IMG/VR virus record: IMGVR_UViG_3300047443_000169
Location: 1-23,510 of that record
Length of the DNA: 23,510 bases
Strand: one strand, 5' to 3'
Source: a virus
This document shows positions 12,611-20,503 of this stretch, piece after piece. Both the position numbers and the translations under genes were made by a program. Numbering within the stretch: the stretch's first letter is position 1; each line of letters opens with the position of its first letter. The notes beneath the pieces were generated by a model. That model did not search any database. It saw only the letters and a list, made by a program, of their open reading frames with translations, and was not told the origin of the DNA.

Positions 12611-14189
12611 CACCCCGTGGCCCCCGACCGACGAGCGGGTCCAGGCCGCCCTCGCCGACTGGGACGCCTGGTACTCCTCCGAACCCGACCGCCTCGAGCA
12701 GCGCTACCTTGGCCGCGGCTACCGCGAGGCCGTCGACCGACCCGCGCAGCACCGCGGGGGCCTCGTCGGCAGGCTGGCCCGCTGGTTCTGGGGCAACCCC
12801 ACAGCCGAGGGCGAGAAGCGCGAGAAGCTACACGTTCCGCTCGCCGGTGACATCGCCCGCACCTCCTCCGAGTTGCTGTTCTCCGAGCCACCCACGCTCC
12901 TAGCCTCCGAGGATGCGAGCGAGGCGACCCAGACCGCCCTCGACGAGTTGCTGGAGACCGGCCTCCAGCCGACTCTCCTGGAGGCCGGCGAGGTCTGCGC
13001 CGCGCTCGGTGGGGCGTACCTGCGTGTGGTGTGGGACGAGGACGTGTCCGACCGGCCATGGATCGACACTGTGGCCGCAGACCGGGCCGTACCGGAGTTC
13101 GCCTACGGACGGCTGCGCGCCGTCACGTTCTGGACCGTGCTGGAGTCGGAGTCACCCGACGACCGGCGCGTGTTCCGACACCTGGAGAAGCACGAGAAAG
13201 GCCGGATCTACCACGGGCTCTACGAAGGCTCCGCAGGCAGTCTCGGCTCCGTGCGCCCGCTCGCCGACCACCCCGCCACGGCCCCCCTCGCGGCCATGGT
13301 GGACGCCGAGGGAGGCCTCGACACCGGCGCGCCGGACCACCTGACCGCCTCGTACGTGCCCAACGTGCGCCCCGCACGCGCCTGGAGGCACGTCCCCACG
13401 GCCGCGTACTGGGGACAGTCGGACTTCCAGGGCATCGAAGGCCTCATGGACGCCCTCGACGAGACGTACTCCTCGTGGATGCGCGACATCGTGAACGGCA
13501 AGGGCCGCGTCGTCGTCCCGAACTCGATGCTCGACTCCCTCGGCCCCGGCCAAGGCGCCGCATGGAACGAGGACCGCCGCGTCTACACCGGGCTGAACAT
13601 GCTCCAGCGGCCCGGCGACCCGAACCCGCTCACGGTCGTGCAGTTCGAGATCCGCGTCCAGGAGCACCGCGACACCTGCCAGTCCCTGATGGAGCAGGCC
13701 GTACGACAGGCCGGGTACTCCGCCGGCTCGTTCGGCGAGTCCGACGGGCAGGCCGTGACCGCGACCGAGGTGAAAGCCCGCAATCGGCGCTCGCTGAGCA
13801 CCGCCGGCCGCAAGGGCAAGTACTGGGGACCGGGCGTGGCCGACATCTGCGCGGCCTTCCTCGCGGTCTTGGCGGGCCCGCGCTTCCGCGTGAGCGGGCT
13901 GGACCTGACCCCGCCGAAGGTGGAGCTCCAGGACGGCGTCACCGAAGGCCCCATCGAGCTGGCGACCGCGGCCGAGTTGCTCGCCCGCGCGGAGGCAGCC
14001 TCGAAGGAAACGCTGGTGGCCATGGTCCATCCCGACTGGGACAAGGACCAGGTGAAGGCCGAGGTAGCCCTGATGAAGAAGGAGTCGGCGCTCGCCGACC
14101 CCGTCATGACGGGCGCCGAAGGCCCGGGCCCCGGCTTCCCTTCGCCCGCTGGCGGAGAGCAGAGCGAGGACGACAGCGGAGAGGCGTAG
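12591..14189 (+). CDS. Portal protein (SPP1 gp6-like)
   Basis: The portal is the 12-fold ring through which DNA enters the head. This 532-aa product starts at ATG 12591 with GAGGAGGT (12579-12586) 4 bases upstream. It matches the SPP1 gp6/DUF1483-type portal family by its length and layout: an N-terminal head (YLGRGYREAVDRPAQHRGGLVGRLARWFWG), a wing with AGDIARTSSELLFSEPP, a stem and clip region in the middle (FQGIEGLMDALDETYSSWMRDI), and the conserved DSYSAGSFGE-like QAGYSAGSFGESDGQAVTATEVKARN near residues 378-405. The acidic end (EQSEDDSGEA) is typical. Position after terminase and before MuF confirms it. Confidence 0.9.
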   Translation: MPLPTADTPWPPTDERVQAALADWDAWYSSEPDRLEQRYLGRGYREAVDRPAQHRGGLVGRLARWFWGNPTAEGEKREKLHVPLAGDIARTSSELLFSEPPTLLASEDASEATQTALDELLETGLQPTLLEAGEVCAALGGAYLRVVWDEDVSDRPWIDTVAADRAVPEFAYGRLRAVTFWTVLESESPDDRRVFRHLEKHEKGRIYHGLYEGSAGSLGSVRPLADHPATAPLAAMVDAEGGLDTGAPDHLTASYVPNVRPARAWRHVPTAAYWGQSDFQGIEGLMDALDETYSSWMRDIVNGKGRVVVPNSMLDSLGPGQGAAWNEDRRVYTGLNMLQRPGDPNPLTVVQFEIRVQEHRDTCQSLMEQAVRQAGYSAGSFGESDGQAVTATEVKARNRRSLSTAGRKGKYWGPGVADICAAFLAVLAGPRFRVSGLDLTPPKVELQDGVTEGPIELATAAELLARAEAASKETLVAMVHPDWDKDQVKAEVALMKKESALADPVMTGAEGPGPGFPSPAGGEQSEDDSGEA

Positions 14190-14192
14190 CCC

Positions 14193-15332
14193 ATGCCCGT
14201 GTCTCCCGCGCTGGCCGAGGACCTCGCCGCGGCAATCACCACGCTGTACGCGGACGCGGAGCTGTCCATCATCGAGCGGCTGCGCAAGGCCCTGGAGGAG
14301 GGCATCGACTCGCCGCTGTGGGCGGAGATCAAGCTCCGCTCCATCGGCGACCTGCGGGAAGCTGTCGAGGAGGTCGCCGCGGCGCTACAGCAGGACGCGA
14401 ATGGGGCCGTAGCTCGTGCGCTCACGGAGGCGTACGGGCGCGGGAGGCAGGCGGCTGTCGCCGAGCTGGGGGCGCTGGACATCGGTCGCGAGCTCCAGGC
14501 GCGGCGGATCCTGCCGAACGCCCCGGCTGTCGACCGGCTCGCCGCGTCGTACGCCGCTGATACTCGGCCGTTGTACCAGCGGATCACGCGCGCGGTCGTG
14601 GACACGTACCGCAACGTTGTGACCCGTGTGGCGTCCGGTCCGCTCCTCGGCGCTGTGACCCGCCGCCAGGCCTCCCAACGGGCCCTGAATCAGTTCGCGC
14701 AGCGTGGGGTGAGCGGCTTCACGGACCGGTCGGGCCGGAACTGGGAGCTCGCGTCGTACGCGGAGATGGCCGTGCGCAGCGTGGCCGCCCGGGCGGCGAT
14801 CGAGGGGCACATCGACGCCCTCGCCGAGATCGATGTGGGCCTGGTCATCGTCTCCGACGCCCCTCTGGAGTGCCCGCTGTGCAGGGTGTGGGAGGGCGAG
14901 ATCCTCACACTCGGGCAGCAGTCGGGCCCTCACACGATCCGCGCGGATCACGCGATCCAGCCCTCCGGCCTGTTCGCACCCACGCGCACGGTCGCCGTGC
15001 ACATCGCGGGCAGCCTCGTAGAAGCCCGCGCGGCCGGCCTGTTCCATCCCAACTGCCGTCACTCGCTGAGCGCGTACCTGCCGGGCGTGACCACGCGTCC
15101 GCCGCACCACGCGACCCCGGGCACGACGTACGAGGACACGCAGCGTCAGCGGGAGATCGAGCGGCACATCCGCCGCTGGAAGCGCGAGCAGGCCGCCGCC
15201 ATGGACGAGGCCGCGCGCAAGCGGGCCGGAGCGTTCGTCCGCAAGTGGCAGGCCGCGCAGCGCGAGCACGTGGCCGCGCACGCGGACCTGCGCCGCAAGC
15301 CGCAGCGCGAGCAGATCGGCGCCGCGCGCTAG
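14193..15332 (+). CDS. MuF-like phage minor capsid protein
   Basis: This 379-aa protein follows the portal by three bases and belongs to the phage minor capsid protein 2/MuF-type head-morphogenesis group. The first half is helical with RALTEAYGRGRQAAVAELG. The C-terminal core contains CPLCRVWEGEIL (C227, C230) and FHPNCRHSL (C288, H290), the Cys/His set seen in MuF domains and likely to bind zinc. The last 80 residues are a basic helical tail (RRWKREQAAAMDEAARKRAG). MuF proteins are injected or stay at the portal and assist head assembly. Its TAG shares the CTAG palindrome with the stop of the next, antisense gene. Confidence 0.85.
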   Translation: MPVSPALAEDLAAAITTLYADAELSIIERLRKALEEGIDSPLWAEIKLRSIGDLREAVEEVAAALQQDANGAVARALTEAYGRGRQAAVAELGALDIGRELQARRILPNAPAVDRLAASYAADTRPLYQRITRAVVDTYRNVVTRVASGPLLGAVTRRQASQRALNQFAQRGVSGFTDRSGRNWELASYAEMAVRSVAARAAIEGHIDALAEIDVGLVIVSDAPLECPLCRVWEGEILTLGQQSGPHTIRADHAIQPSGLFAPTRTVAVHIAGSLVEARAAGLFHPNCRHSLSAYLPGVTTRPPHHATPGTTYEDTQRQREIERHIRRWKREQAAAMDEAARKRAGAFVRKWQAAQREHVAAHADLRRKPQREQIGAAR

Positions 15333-15643
15333 GCCATGGGGGACGGCCCGGCGCCGGACAGCTCGACCTTCCAATAGCGCCCGTCCGTGAGTGTCATGCC
15401 GTGGATGTAGGCGTTGCCTGAGCCGCCCTCCGGGATCCGGACCTCCACAGGGCCCGAGGTAGCCCAGTCCGGGCTGACCTCGGGTGCTTCGCTCCGCGCA
15501 ACCTCGGCAGTGCCATCCCAGCTCTTCAGGATGCCGTCGCCGTCGGAGTCGGCGTGCTCGCTGAGGTGGACCTCGGCGAACTGGACGCCGTTGACCACAG
15601 CGGGGCCGTCGTACCGGCTGAGGCTGAACGAGATCTCTGGCAT
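15329..15643 (-). CDS. Antisense hypothetical protein inside the late operon
   Basis: This 104-aa gene is the only minus-strand one supported. Its sequence, MPEISFSLSRYDGPAVVNGV, then AEVHLSEHADSDGDGILKSWDG and VRIPEGGSGNAYIHGMTL, reads as a beta-rich folded protein with normal composition rather than the Arg/Pro shadow pattern. The plus strand here (15333-15748) has no good frame of its own upstream of the scaffold start. ATG at 15643 is my choice; a GTG at 15676 would add 11 residues. A weak TAGGGG on the minus strand (complement of 15686-15691) could be part of its promoter. It shares stop-codon bases with the MuF gene. Function unknown. Confidence 0.68.
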   Translation of the reverse strand: MPEISFSLSRYDGPAVVNGVQFAEVHLSEHADSDGDGILKSWDGTAEVARSEAPEVSPDWATSGPVEVRIPEGGSGNAYIHGMTLTDGRYWKVELSGAGPSPMA

Positions 15644-15748
15644 GTCCCCATTGTGGCCCCCACCGGGCGCGTCCACCGGGGATCGCCCCTACAGACCACC
15701 GGCATCCGCCGCACGGCGACCGCCGGAAGATCCCGCACGGGAGATCAC

Positions 15749-16450
15749 ATGCAGCACCCTTTCAAGCACCCGCTGGCAACCCACGCAGCGGGAACCGTCC
15801 TCGGCAGGCGCCGCAACGGCTCGCCGATCTACGCCATCGCGGGTGGCAACGGCGAGGGCGAAGGCGGCTCCGGCACCGGCACCCCGACCGCACCCAGCGG
15901 TGAGGGCACCCCGCCCGCGACACCCCCGGCCACGCCTCCGGCCTCGCCCCCTGCGGGTGACAGCACGGACTGGCAGGCGGAAGCCCGCAAGTGGGAGAAG
16001 CGCGCCAAGGAGAACAAGACCGCGGCCGACGAACTCGCCGCGCACAAGGCGTCGCAGATGAGCGACCAGGAGAAGGCCGTCGCCGAAGCCGAGAAGCGGG
16101 GCCGCACGGCCGCCGCCATCGAACACGGCAAGGAACTCGCCGCAGCCCGCTTCGAAGCCGCCGCCACCCGCGTCGGCGTCGACCTGGGCGACGCGGCCGA
16201 ACTGATCGACACCGCACGGTTCGTCGACAAGGACGGCAAGGTCGACACCGACGCCATCACGGCCGCCGTGAAGAAGCTCGCCAAGCTCGCCCCGAAGGGC
16301 GCCGGCCGCTCCGGCGCCGACCTCGGCGGGGCCGGCGGCTCCGGCGACCAGGGCGCCTCCCTCGACAAGCAGATCGAGGAGGCCGCAAAGGCCCGGAACT
16401 TCCCCGAGGTCTTCCGACTCAAGCGGCTCAAGGCCGCACAGACCACATGA
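15749..16450 (+). CDS. Scaffolding protein (DUF4355-like)
   Basis: Scaffold proteins guide capsid assembly and leave the head. This 233-aa product begins MQHPFKHPLATHAAGTVLG with GGGAG (15739-15743) 5 bases before ATG. The Gly/Thr/Pro-rich linker (residues 30-72) is followed by a highly charged coiled-coil region (AEARKWEKRAKENKTAADELAAHKASQMSDQEKAVAEAEKRG-type pattern, about 76-130), a helical domain with GVDLGDAAELIDTARFVDKDGKVD, and a short basic end (FRLKRLKAAQTT). Charge pattern, length and place directly before the capsid gene are those of DUF4355-type scaffolds. The longer in-frame extension upstream is rejected as it runs over the antisense gene. Confidence 0.85.
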   Translation: MQHPFKHPLATHAAGTVLGRRRNGSPIYAIAGGNGEGEGGSGTGTPTAPSGEGTPPATPPATPPASPPAGDSTDWQAEARKWEKRAKENKTAADELAAHKASQMSDQEKAVAEAEKRGRTAAAIEHGKELAAARFEAAATRVGVDLGDAAELIDTARFVDKDGKVDTDAITAAVKKLAKLAPKGAGRSGADLGGAGGSGDQGASLDKQIEEAAKARNFPEVFRLKRLKAAQTT

Positions 16451-16464
16451 TCTGAGGAGGCACC

Positions 16465-17667
16465 ATGGCCGGCATCACCGGAATGGGCACCACCTTCAAC
16501 CTGCCCAACTACGCGGGCGAGCTTTTCGCGATCACGCCCGACGACACGCCGCTACTGTCGGCCATCGGCGGCCTCACCGGCGGCGGTCAGACGACGTCGA
16601 CCGAGTTCGAGTGGTCCACGTACGACCTGCGCGACCCGGCGCAGCGCACCAAGGTGGAGGGCGCGACTGCGCCGACCGCCGAGGAGCGGGCCCGCGGGAA
16701 CGTGCGGAACGTGTGCCAGATCCACCAGGAGAAGGTCAGCGTCTCGTACACCAAGCAGGCCGCGGTGGGGCAGATGGCGACCCCGCAGTCCGCTCCGTTC
16801 AACGGCGTGAACGGGTCGAACCCGGTCACGAACGAGCTGGACTGGCAGACAGCGCAGGCCCTCAAGAGCGTCGCGCTGGACGTCAACTGGTCGTTCATCA
16901 ACGGGTCGTACGCCAACCCGACGACCAACGCGACGGCGCGGCAGACCCGCGGCCTGCTCGCCGCGATCACCACGAACCGTATCGCCAAGGGCACCTCGGT
17001 GGCCGGCGCAACGTCGGCGACGGACACGATCACGGCGACCGCACACGGCCTGTCCGTCGGCAACAAGATCGTGTTCACGGCGGTCGGCGCGATGGCGGGC
17101 GTCGTTCCCGGGCGCGTCTACTTCGTCGTCACCGTCACCGACGCCAACAACTTCAAGATCAGCACGACTTCGGGCGGCGCAGCGATCACCGTCGGCACCG
17201 CTACCGGCATCGCCTTCACCAAGCCGTGGGCGACGGCGCTGACCGGCGACCACGTCTCCGACCTGCTCCAGCTGGCCTACGACAACGGCGGCATCAGCGA
17301 GCAGGCCACCGGCACCCTCCTGTGCAACTCGATCCAGAAGCGGGCCATCACCAAGGCGTTCGCGTCGCAGTACGGCCAGTACACCGAGACCTCCCGGACG
17401 GTCGGCGGTGTCGCGATGTCCACCGTGGTGACCGACTTCGGCACGCTGAACCTGATGATGGACCGGCACATGCCGCAGGACACCATCGCCGCGGTGTCGC
17501 TGGAGCAGCTCATGCCCGTCTTCCTGAACATCCCCGGCAAGGGCGTGTTCTTCGACGAGCCGCTCGCCAAGACCGGCGCCTCCGACGAACGCCAGCTGTA
17601 CGGCGAGATCGGCCTGAAGTACGGGCTGGAGCGCGCGCACGCCGTCATGACGGGTCTGGTGATCTGA
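16465..17667 (+). CDS. Major capsid protein with inserted beta domain
   Basis: The 400-aa protein has the SU10/DUF5309-type capsid sequence: GMGTTFNLPNYAGELFAITP at the start, FEWSTYDLRDP with TKVEGATAP near 60-70, and the C-terminal part ending in GEIGLKYGLERAHAVMTGLVI. GAGGAGG (16454-16460) is a strong ribosome binding site, fitting high expression. Residues about 177-254 form an extra unit (TSVAGATSATDTITATAHGL through ITVGTATGIAFTKP), with the repeated hairpin pattern of small beta domains that also occur in tail fibre and other structural proteins. It splits the capsid fold and likely sits on the head surface. No head protease is visible near, in keeping with this family. Confidence 0.9.
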   Translation: MAGITGMGTTFNLPNYAGELFAITPDDTPLLSAIGGLTGGGQTTSTEFEWSTYDLRDPAQRTKVEGATAPTAEERARGNVRNVCQIHQEKVSVSYTKQAAVGQMATPQSAPFNGVNGSNPVTNELDWQTAQALKSVALDVNWSFINGSYANPTTNATARQTRGLLAAITTNRIAKGTSVAGATSATDTITATAHGLSVGNKIVFTAVGAMAGVVPGRVYFVVTVTDANNFKISTTSGGAAITVGTATGIAFTKPWATALTGDHVSDLLQLAYDNGGISEQATGTLLCNSIQKRAITKAFASQYGQYTETSRTVGGVAMSTVVTDFGTLNLMMDRHMPQDTIAAVSLEQLMPVFLNIPGKGVFFDEPLAKTGASDERQLYGEIGLKYGLERAHAVMTGLVI

Positions 17668-17669
17668 CC

Positions 17670-17969
17670 ATGGCGATCTACCAGCGTGGCACGGGCGACC
17701 ACATCGCCGAGCGCGTGCAGCCCGAACCGGGCAGCGAGGAAGAGCAGCGGCTCGAAGAGCTGGTGGCCCGCGGCGAGAGCGGCTGGCACCGGGTCGACAG
17801 CGAGCCCGCAGCCGAGACCGGGCCGGTCGTCCTGGAGCGGCCGGCCAAGTCCGCGTCCAAGGCCGACTGGAAGGCCTACGCCATCCAGGAGGGCATGGAC
17901 GAGGCGGAGGCGGAGAAGGCCACGCGCGACGAGCTGGCCGCGAAGTACGCGGACGGGGGCAGTAGCTGA
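17670..17969 (+). CDS. Small protein with SAP/Rho-N-like C-terminus
   Basis: The 99-aa product follows the capsid by two bases. It begins MAIYQRGTGDHIAERV, has an acidic middle (EPGSEEEQRLEELVARGESGW), and ends with SKADWKAYAIQEGMDEAEAEKATRDELAAKY. The last 30 residues look like a small SAP/Rho-N (LEM-like) fold, which is frequent in head-tail-region proteins of actinophages. Its stop shares a base with the next start. The role may be structural or in DNA gating; not resolved. Confidence 0.65.
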   Translation: MAIYQRGTGDHIAERVQPEPGSEEEQRLEELVARGESGWHRVDSEPAAETGPVVLERPAKSASKADWKAYAIQEGMDEAEAEKATRDELAAKYADGGSS

Positions 17970-18475
17970 TGGCCCTCACGCGCACGCGGGTGTCGGTGTC
18001 GCTCAACGCCACCCAGACCAAGCCCGACGACCTGTCCGTCCCTCAGGACGCGATCGAGTACCTCAAGACCCTGTCCTTCGCGGATGGCGCCGGCGCGGGT
18101 GCAGCGAATCTGGTCTTCCACGACCAGCGCACCCTCGCCGCGTCGGCGACGGAGAACCTGGACCTGGCCGGAGTCCTCAGCGACAAGTTCGGCCAGGTCC
18201 TCACCTTCGCCCGGATCAAGGCCGTCCTCGTCGTCGCTGCCTCGGCGAACACGAACAGCGTCAACGTCACCCAACCCGCGTCCAACGGCGTGCCGCTGTT
18301 CCTTGCCGCGGGCGACGGCGTCGGCGTACGGCCGGGCGGCATGTTCCTGTGGGTGGCCCCGGACGCCGCTGGCGCCGTGGTCACCGCGGGCACGGGCGAC
18401 CTGCTGACGGTGACCAACTCGGCGGCTGGCACGTCGGTGACGTACGACGTGCTGATCCTCGGCGCAGCCACGTAA
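17969..18475 (+). CDS. Probable head decoration or minor structural protein
   Basis: The 168-aa product starts at ATG 17969, sharing one base with the upstream stop. It is beta-rich, with short Val/Thr/Ala strands (RTRVSVSLNATQ, IKAVLVVAASANTNSVNVTQ, MFLWVAPDAAGAVVTAG, SVTYDVLILGAAT) and Gly/Asn turns, no cysteines and few charges. Position between the capsid and the connectors suggests a decoration or minor head protein. I do not recognise a named family. The absence of a catalytic pattern supports a structural role. Confidence 0.55.
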   Translation: MALTRTRVSVSLNATQTKPDDLSVPQDAIEYLKTLSFADGAGAGAANLVFHDQRTLAASATENLDLAGVLSDKFGQVLTFARIKAVLVVAASANTNSVNVTQPASNGVPLFLAAGDGVGVRPGGMFLWVAPDAAGAVVTAGTGDLLTVTNSAAGTSVTYDVLILGAAT

Positions 18476-18487
18476 GGGGGGTGCCTG

Positions 18488-18907
18488 GTGGCCCGGATCT
18501 ACGCCACGTCGGCGGACTACCAGAGCTTCACCGGGCAGACCCCGCCGGCCGACATCACGGTGACGCTCGCCGACGCCACGCGCATGCTGGAGGCGGCCGT
18601 CTTCCGCTTCTGCCTCTTCGAGGTCGACGAGGACGGCTACCCCTCCAACACGCTCGTGCGGCAGGCGTTCCGCGAGGCGGTGTGCGCGCAGGCGCGGTGG
18701 TTCGACGACGTCGGGGACTCCACGGGCGCGGCCGCTGCCGGGTGGGGCAGCGTGCAGCTCGGCTCGGCGCAGTTGTCCCGCTCGGTCACGGCCACCTCGG
18801 GGGCGTCGTCCCCGGCTCGGGAGATCGCCCCGGCGGTCCTGGACGTGCTTCAGGCGCCGGACCTGACGCCGGACATCTTCCTGCTCGGGGTGGTGGCGCA
18901 GCGGTGA
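18488..18907 (+). CDS. Head-tail adaptor (HK97 gp6-like)
   Basis: The 139-aa product starts at GTG 18488 with AAGGGGGGTG a few bases upstream. Its layout fits the helical connector that docks under the portal: MARIYATSADYQSFTGQ, then ITVTLADATRMLEAAVFRFC, VRQAFREAVCAQARWFDD, and a loop, then a final helix APAVLDVLQAPDL. Similar small alpha-helical gp6/gp15-type adaptors follow capsid genes in most siphoviruses. The stop overlaps the next GTG. Confidence 0.75.
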   Translation: MARIYATSADYQSFTGQTPPADITVTLADATRMLEAAVFRFCLFEVDEDGYPSNTLVRQAFREAVCAQARWFDDVGDSTGAAAAGWGSVQLGSAQLSRSVTATSGASSPAREIAPAVLDVLQAPDLTPDIFLLGVVAQR

Positions 18908-19221
18908 AGCTCCCCGGCATGTGGCTGCGCCACCAGGTCACCGTGGAGCCGTACGAGGGAGACAGCGCAGTCGGGCCGCTGTACGGCGATCCAGTGCCGG
19001 TGCGGTGCTGGCTGGAGAAGAAGAAGCGGCTCGTGCGCGCGCCGGACGGCCGCGAGGTCACCAGCTCGTCAACGTTCTACTGCCGCCTCGGCGCGGTCAA
19101 CGCCCCGCCGGAGTCGGTCGTCACGCTGCCCGACGGCAGCAAGACCACCGTCATCAAGCAGATCGAGAACGACGGCGGCGGGCTGCCGCTCCCCGACCAC
19201 CTGGAGGTGCAGCTCGTATGA
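18904..19221 (+). CDS. Head-tail stopper/joining protein
   Basis: GTG 18904 opens a 105-aa product, overlapping the adaptor stop by four bases. It starts MKLPGMWLRHQVTVEPYEGD and has VPVRCWLEKKKRLVRAPDG, SSTFYCRLGAVNAPPESVVTLPDG. This beta-barrel-like pattern, length and position match stopper proteins that close the head before tail joining (SPP1 gp16 group). I rate family assignment moderate because these proteins share little sequence. Confidence 0.7.
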   Translation: MKLPGMWLRHQVTVEPYEGDSAVGPLYGDPVPVRCWLEKKKRLVRAPDGREVTSSSTFYCRLGAVNAPPESVVTLPDGSKTTVIKQIENDGGGLPLPDHLEVQLV

Positions 19222-19568
19222 CGCAGTACACGCGCTTCCGCTACGACGGGCAGCGTCTGTGGACGTCGCGCGGCCGCCGCCTCGCCTCGGAGGGCCTGCG
19301 CCGCGGCCTGGAGCACGTCCTCGCCGAGTCCCGGAAGATCGTGCCGCTGGACGAGGGCACCCTGGAACGGTCAGGACGGGTCGACGTCGACGGCCTGAAC
19401 GGCTCGGTCTCGTACGACACGGTGTACGCCCGGCGCCAGCACGAGGAGCTCACCTGGAAGCACCTGCCCGGCAGGAGCGCGAAGTACCTGGAGATCCCGA
19501 TGAACCGGGAACGAGAGGTCGTGCTGCGTCTGATGGCCGTGAGCCTGCGGAGGTGGCTGCGTGGCTGA
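19218..19568 (+). CDS. Tail-completion or minor capsid protein
   Basis: The 116-aa protein starts at ATG 19218, four bases inside the upstream gene. The segment KIVPLDEGTLERSGRVDV followed by VSYDTVYARRQHEELTW matches the usual tail-completion pattern (Minor_capsid_2-like or HK97 gp10-like): a 'leading helix, SG, then YARRQH' core. It ends with LRLMAVSLRRWLRG. It overlaps the next gene by eight bases. It likely helps link the tail tube to the head. Confidence 0.72.
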   Translation: MTQYTRFRYDGQRLWTSRGRRLASEGLRRGLEHVLAESRKIVPLDEGTLERSGRVDVDGLNGSVSYDTVYARRQHEELTWKHLPGRSAKYLEIPMNREREVVLRLMAVSLRRWLRG

Positions 19569-19986
19569 GCTCCTCGACGGCCTCGCCCGCCACCTCCAGG
19601 AGCAGGACCTCGTCAACTACCAGCCCGCCGCGCCAGGTGGTGACCTCTTCCTGGAGGACATGCCGCCGACGCCCGACGAGGCGGTGGCGCTGACCATCTA
19701 CGACGACGGCCGTGAGCCGGACAGCCTGCTCGGCTACGACGAGCCGTACGTCCAGGTCCGCGTGCGCGGCACCAGCGACCCGCGCGTCTCCCGGCGCCGG
19801 TGCGCAGCGATCCGCGACGAGCTGCACGGCCTGGGCCCGCTGACCCTGCCGGACGGCACGGAGCTGATCCTGTCCGTCGCCCTGCAGAACGCGCCGGCCT
19901 CGCTCGGCATCGACCAGCTCGGCCGGCACGAGCACGTCGCCAACTTCCGCATGGAAGTCCGCAACATCTCGACGCACCGCGTCTGA
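19561..19986 (+). CDS. Tail terminator-like minor capsid protein
   Basis: GTG 19561 gives a 141-aa product, overlapping the previous gene by eight bases. Its features, MAELLDGLARHLQEQDLVNY, then EAVALTIYDDGREPDS, GYDEPYVQVRVRGTSDPR, and NAPASLGIDQLGRHEHVANFRMEV, are those of the tail terminator group (Minor_capsid_3/gpU-type): alternating strand and helix, with a closing strand. The tail terminator caps the tube end that joins the head. Position before the tube gene supports this. Confidence 0.75.
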   Translation: MAELLDGLARHLQEQDLVNYQPAAPGGDLFLEDMPPTPDEAVALTIYDDGREPDSLLGYDEPYVQVRVRGTSDPRVSRRRCAAIRDELHGLGPLTLPDGTELILSVALQNAPASLGIDQLGRHEHVANFRMEVRNISTHRV

Positions 19987-20002
19987 CCCTTCCCCTTTCC
20001 CA

Positions 20003-20026
20003 GCCCGGGCGGCGGCCGCTCCGGGC
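20003..20026 (+). terminator. Weak hairpin before the tail tube gene
   Basis: GCCCGG (20003-20008) can pair with CCGGGC (20021-20026) around a 12-base GC-rich loop in the 67-base gap between tail terminator and tube genes. No T run follows. It may be a pause, an RNA-processing site or a partial terminator that adjusts levels of tube mRNA. Confidence 0.3.
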
Positions 20027-20053
20027 AGTTCGTCATGCCCGAAGGAGGCAGCC

Positions 20054-20503
20054 ATGGCGCTGCAGAAGTACAACGCGAGGGACGTCGACTTCCAGGTCGA
20101 AGATTTTCTGGCGCCCGGCACGTGGATCACGATCGGTGGCGTCAATACCTTCTCCAAGAGTCACGAGGAGGAGACAACCGACACCACGACCTTCGCCAGC
20201 CAGGGCCAGGCCGAATCGCAGAAGATGCAGATCGGCAAGCAGCTCCAGATCGAGGGCCTGCGCCTGCGCGACGACGCCACCGGCGCCGGCGACCCGGGCC
20301 AGGCCAAGGTGGAGGCCCTGTCGGAGCGGCTCGGCGAGCTGTCCCTCGGCCGCGTCCGTTTCTCCCACAAGAACGACACCACGTGGGAGGTGTGGACGGC
20401 CCACTGCAACCTGGGTGACCAGGGCGGCGGCAACAACGACAAGACCACCTGGTCCGCGACGTTCACCCGCTCCGGCGCGTCCACCACGGTGGCCAAGCCG
20501 TGA
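20054..20503 (+). CDS. Major tail tube protein
   Basis: The 149-aa protein begins MALQKYNARDVDFQVEDFLA with GAAGGAGG as a strong ribosome binding site. The sequence WITIGGVNTFSKSHEEETTDTTTFASQGQAES has the long loop and acidic stretch seen in tail tube subunits of TP901-1-like siphoviruses, and the end GSGGGNNDKTTWSATFTRSGAS-type strand pattern (WSATFTRSGAS) is a common tube feature. The place directly before the G/GT pair supports this. Its stop overlaps the next start. Confidence 0.87.
   Translation: MALQKYNARDVDFQVEDFLAPGTWITIGGVNTFSKSHEEETTDTTTFASQGQAESQKMQIGKQLQIEGLRLRDDATGAGDPGQAKVEALSERLGELSLGRVRFSHKNDTTWEVWTAHCNLGDQGGGNNDKTTWSATFTRSGASTTVAKP

Noticed and set aside
15554-15748. Upstream extension of the scaffold gene
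   Set aside because: It overlaps the antisense gene and its translation is not scaffold-like; ATG 15749 has GGGAG at 5 bases.
16552-18021. 489-codon minus-strand frame opposite the capsid gene
   Set aside because: It is a shadow of the capsid and following genes, with repetitive Arg/Gly/Val content and no recognisable domain.
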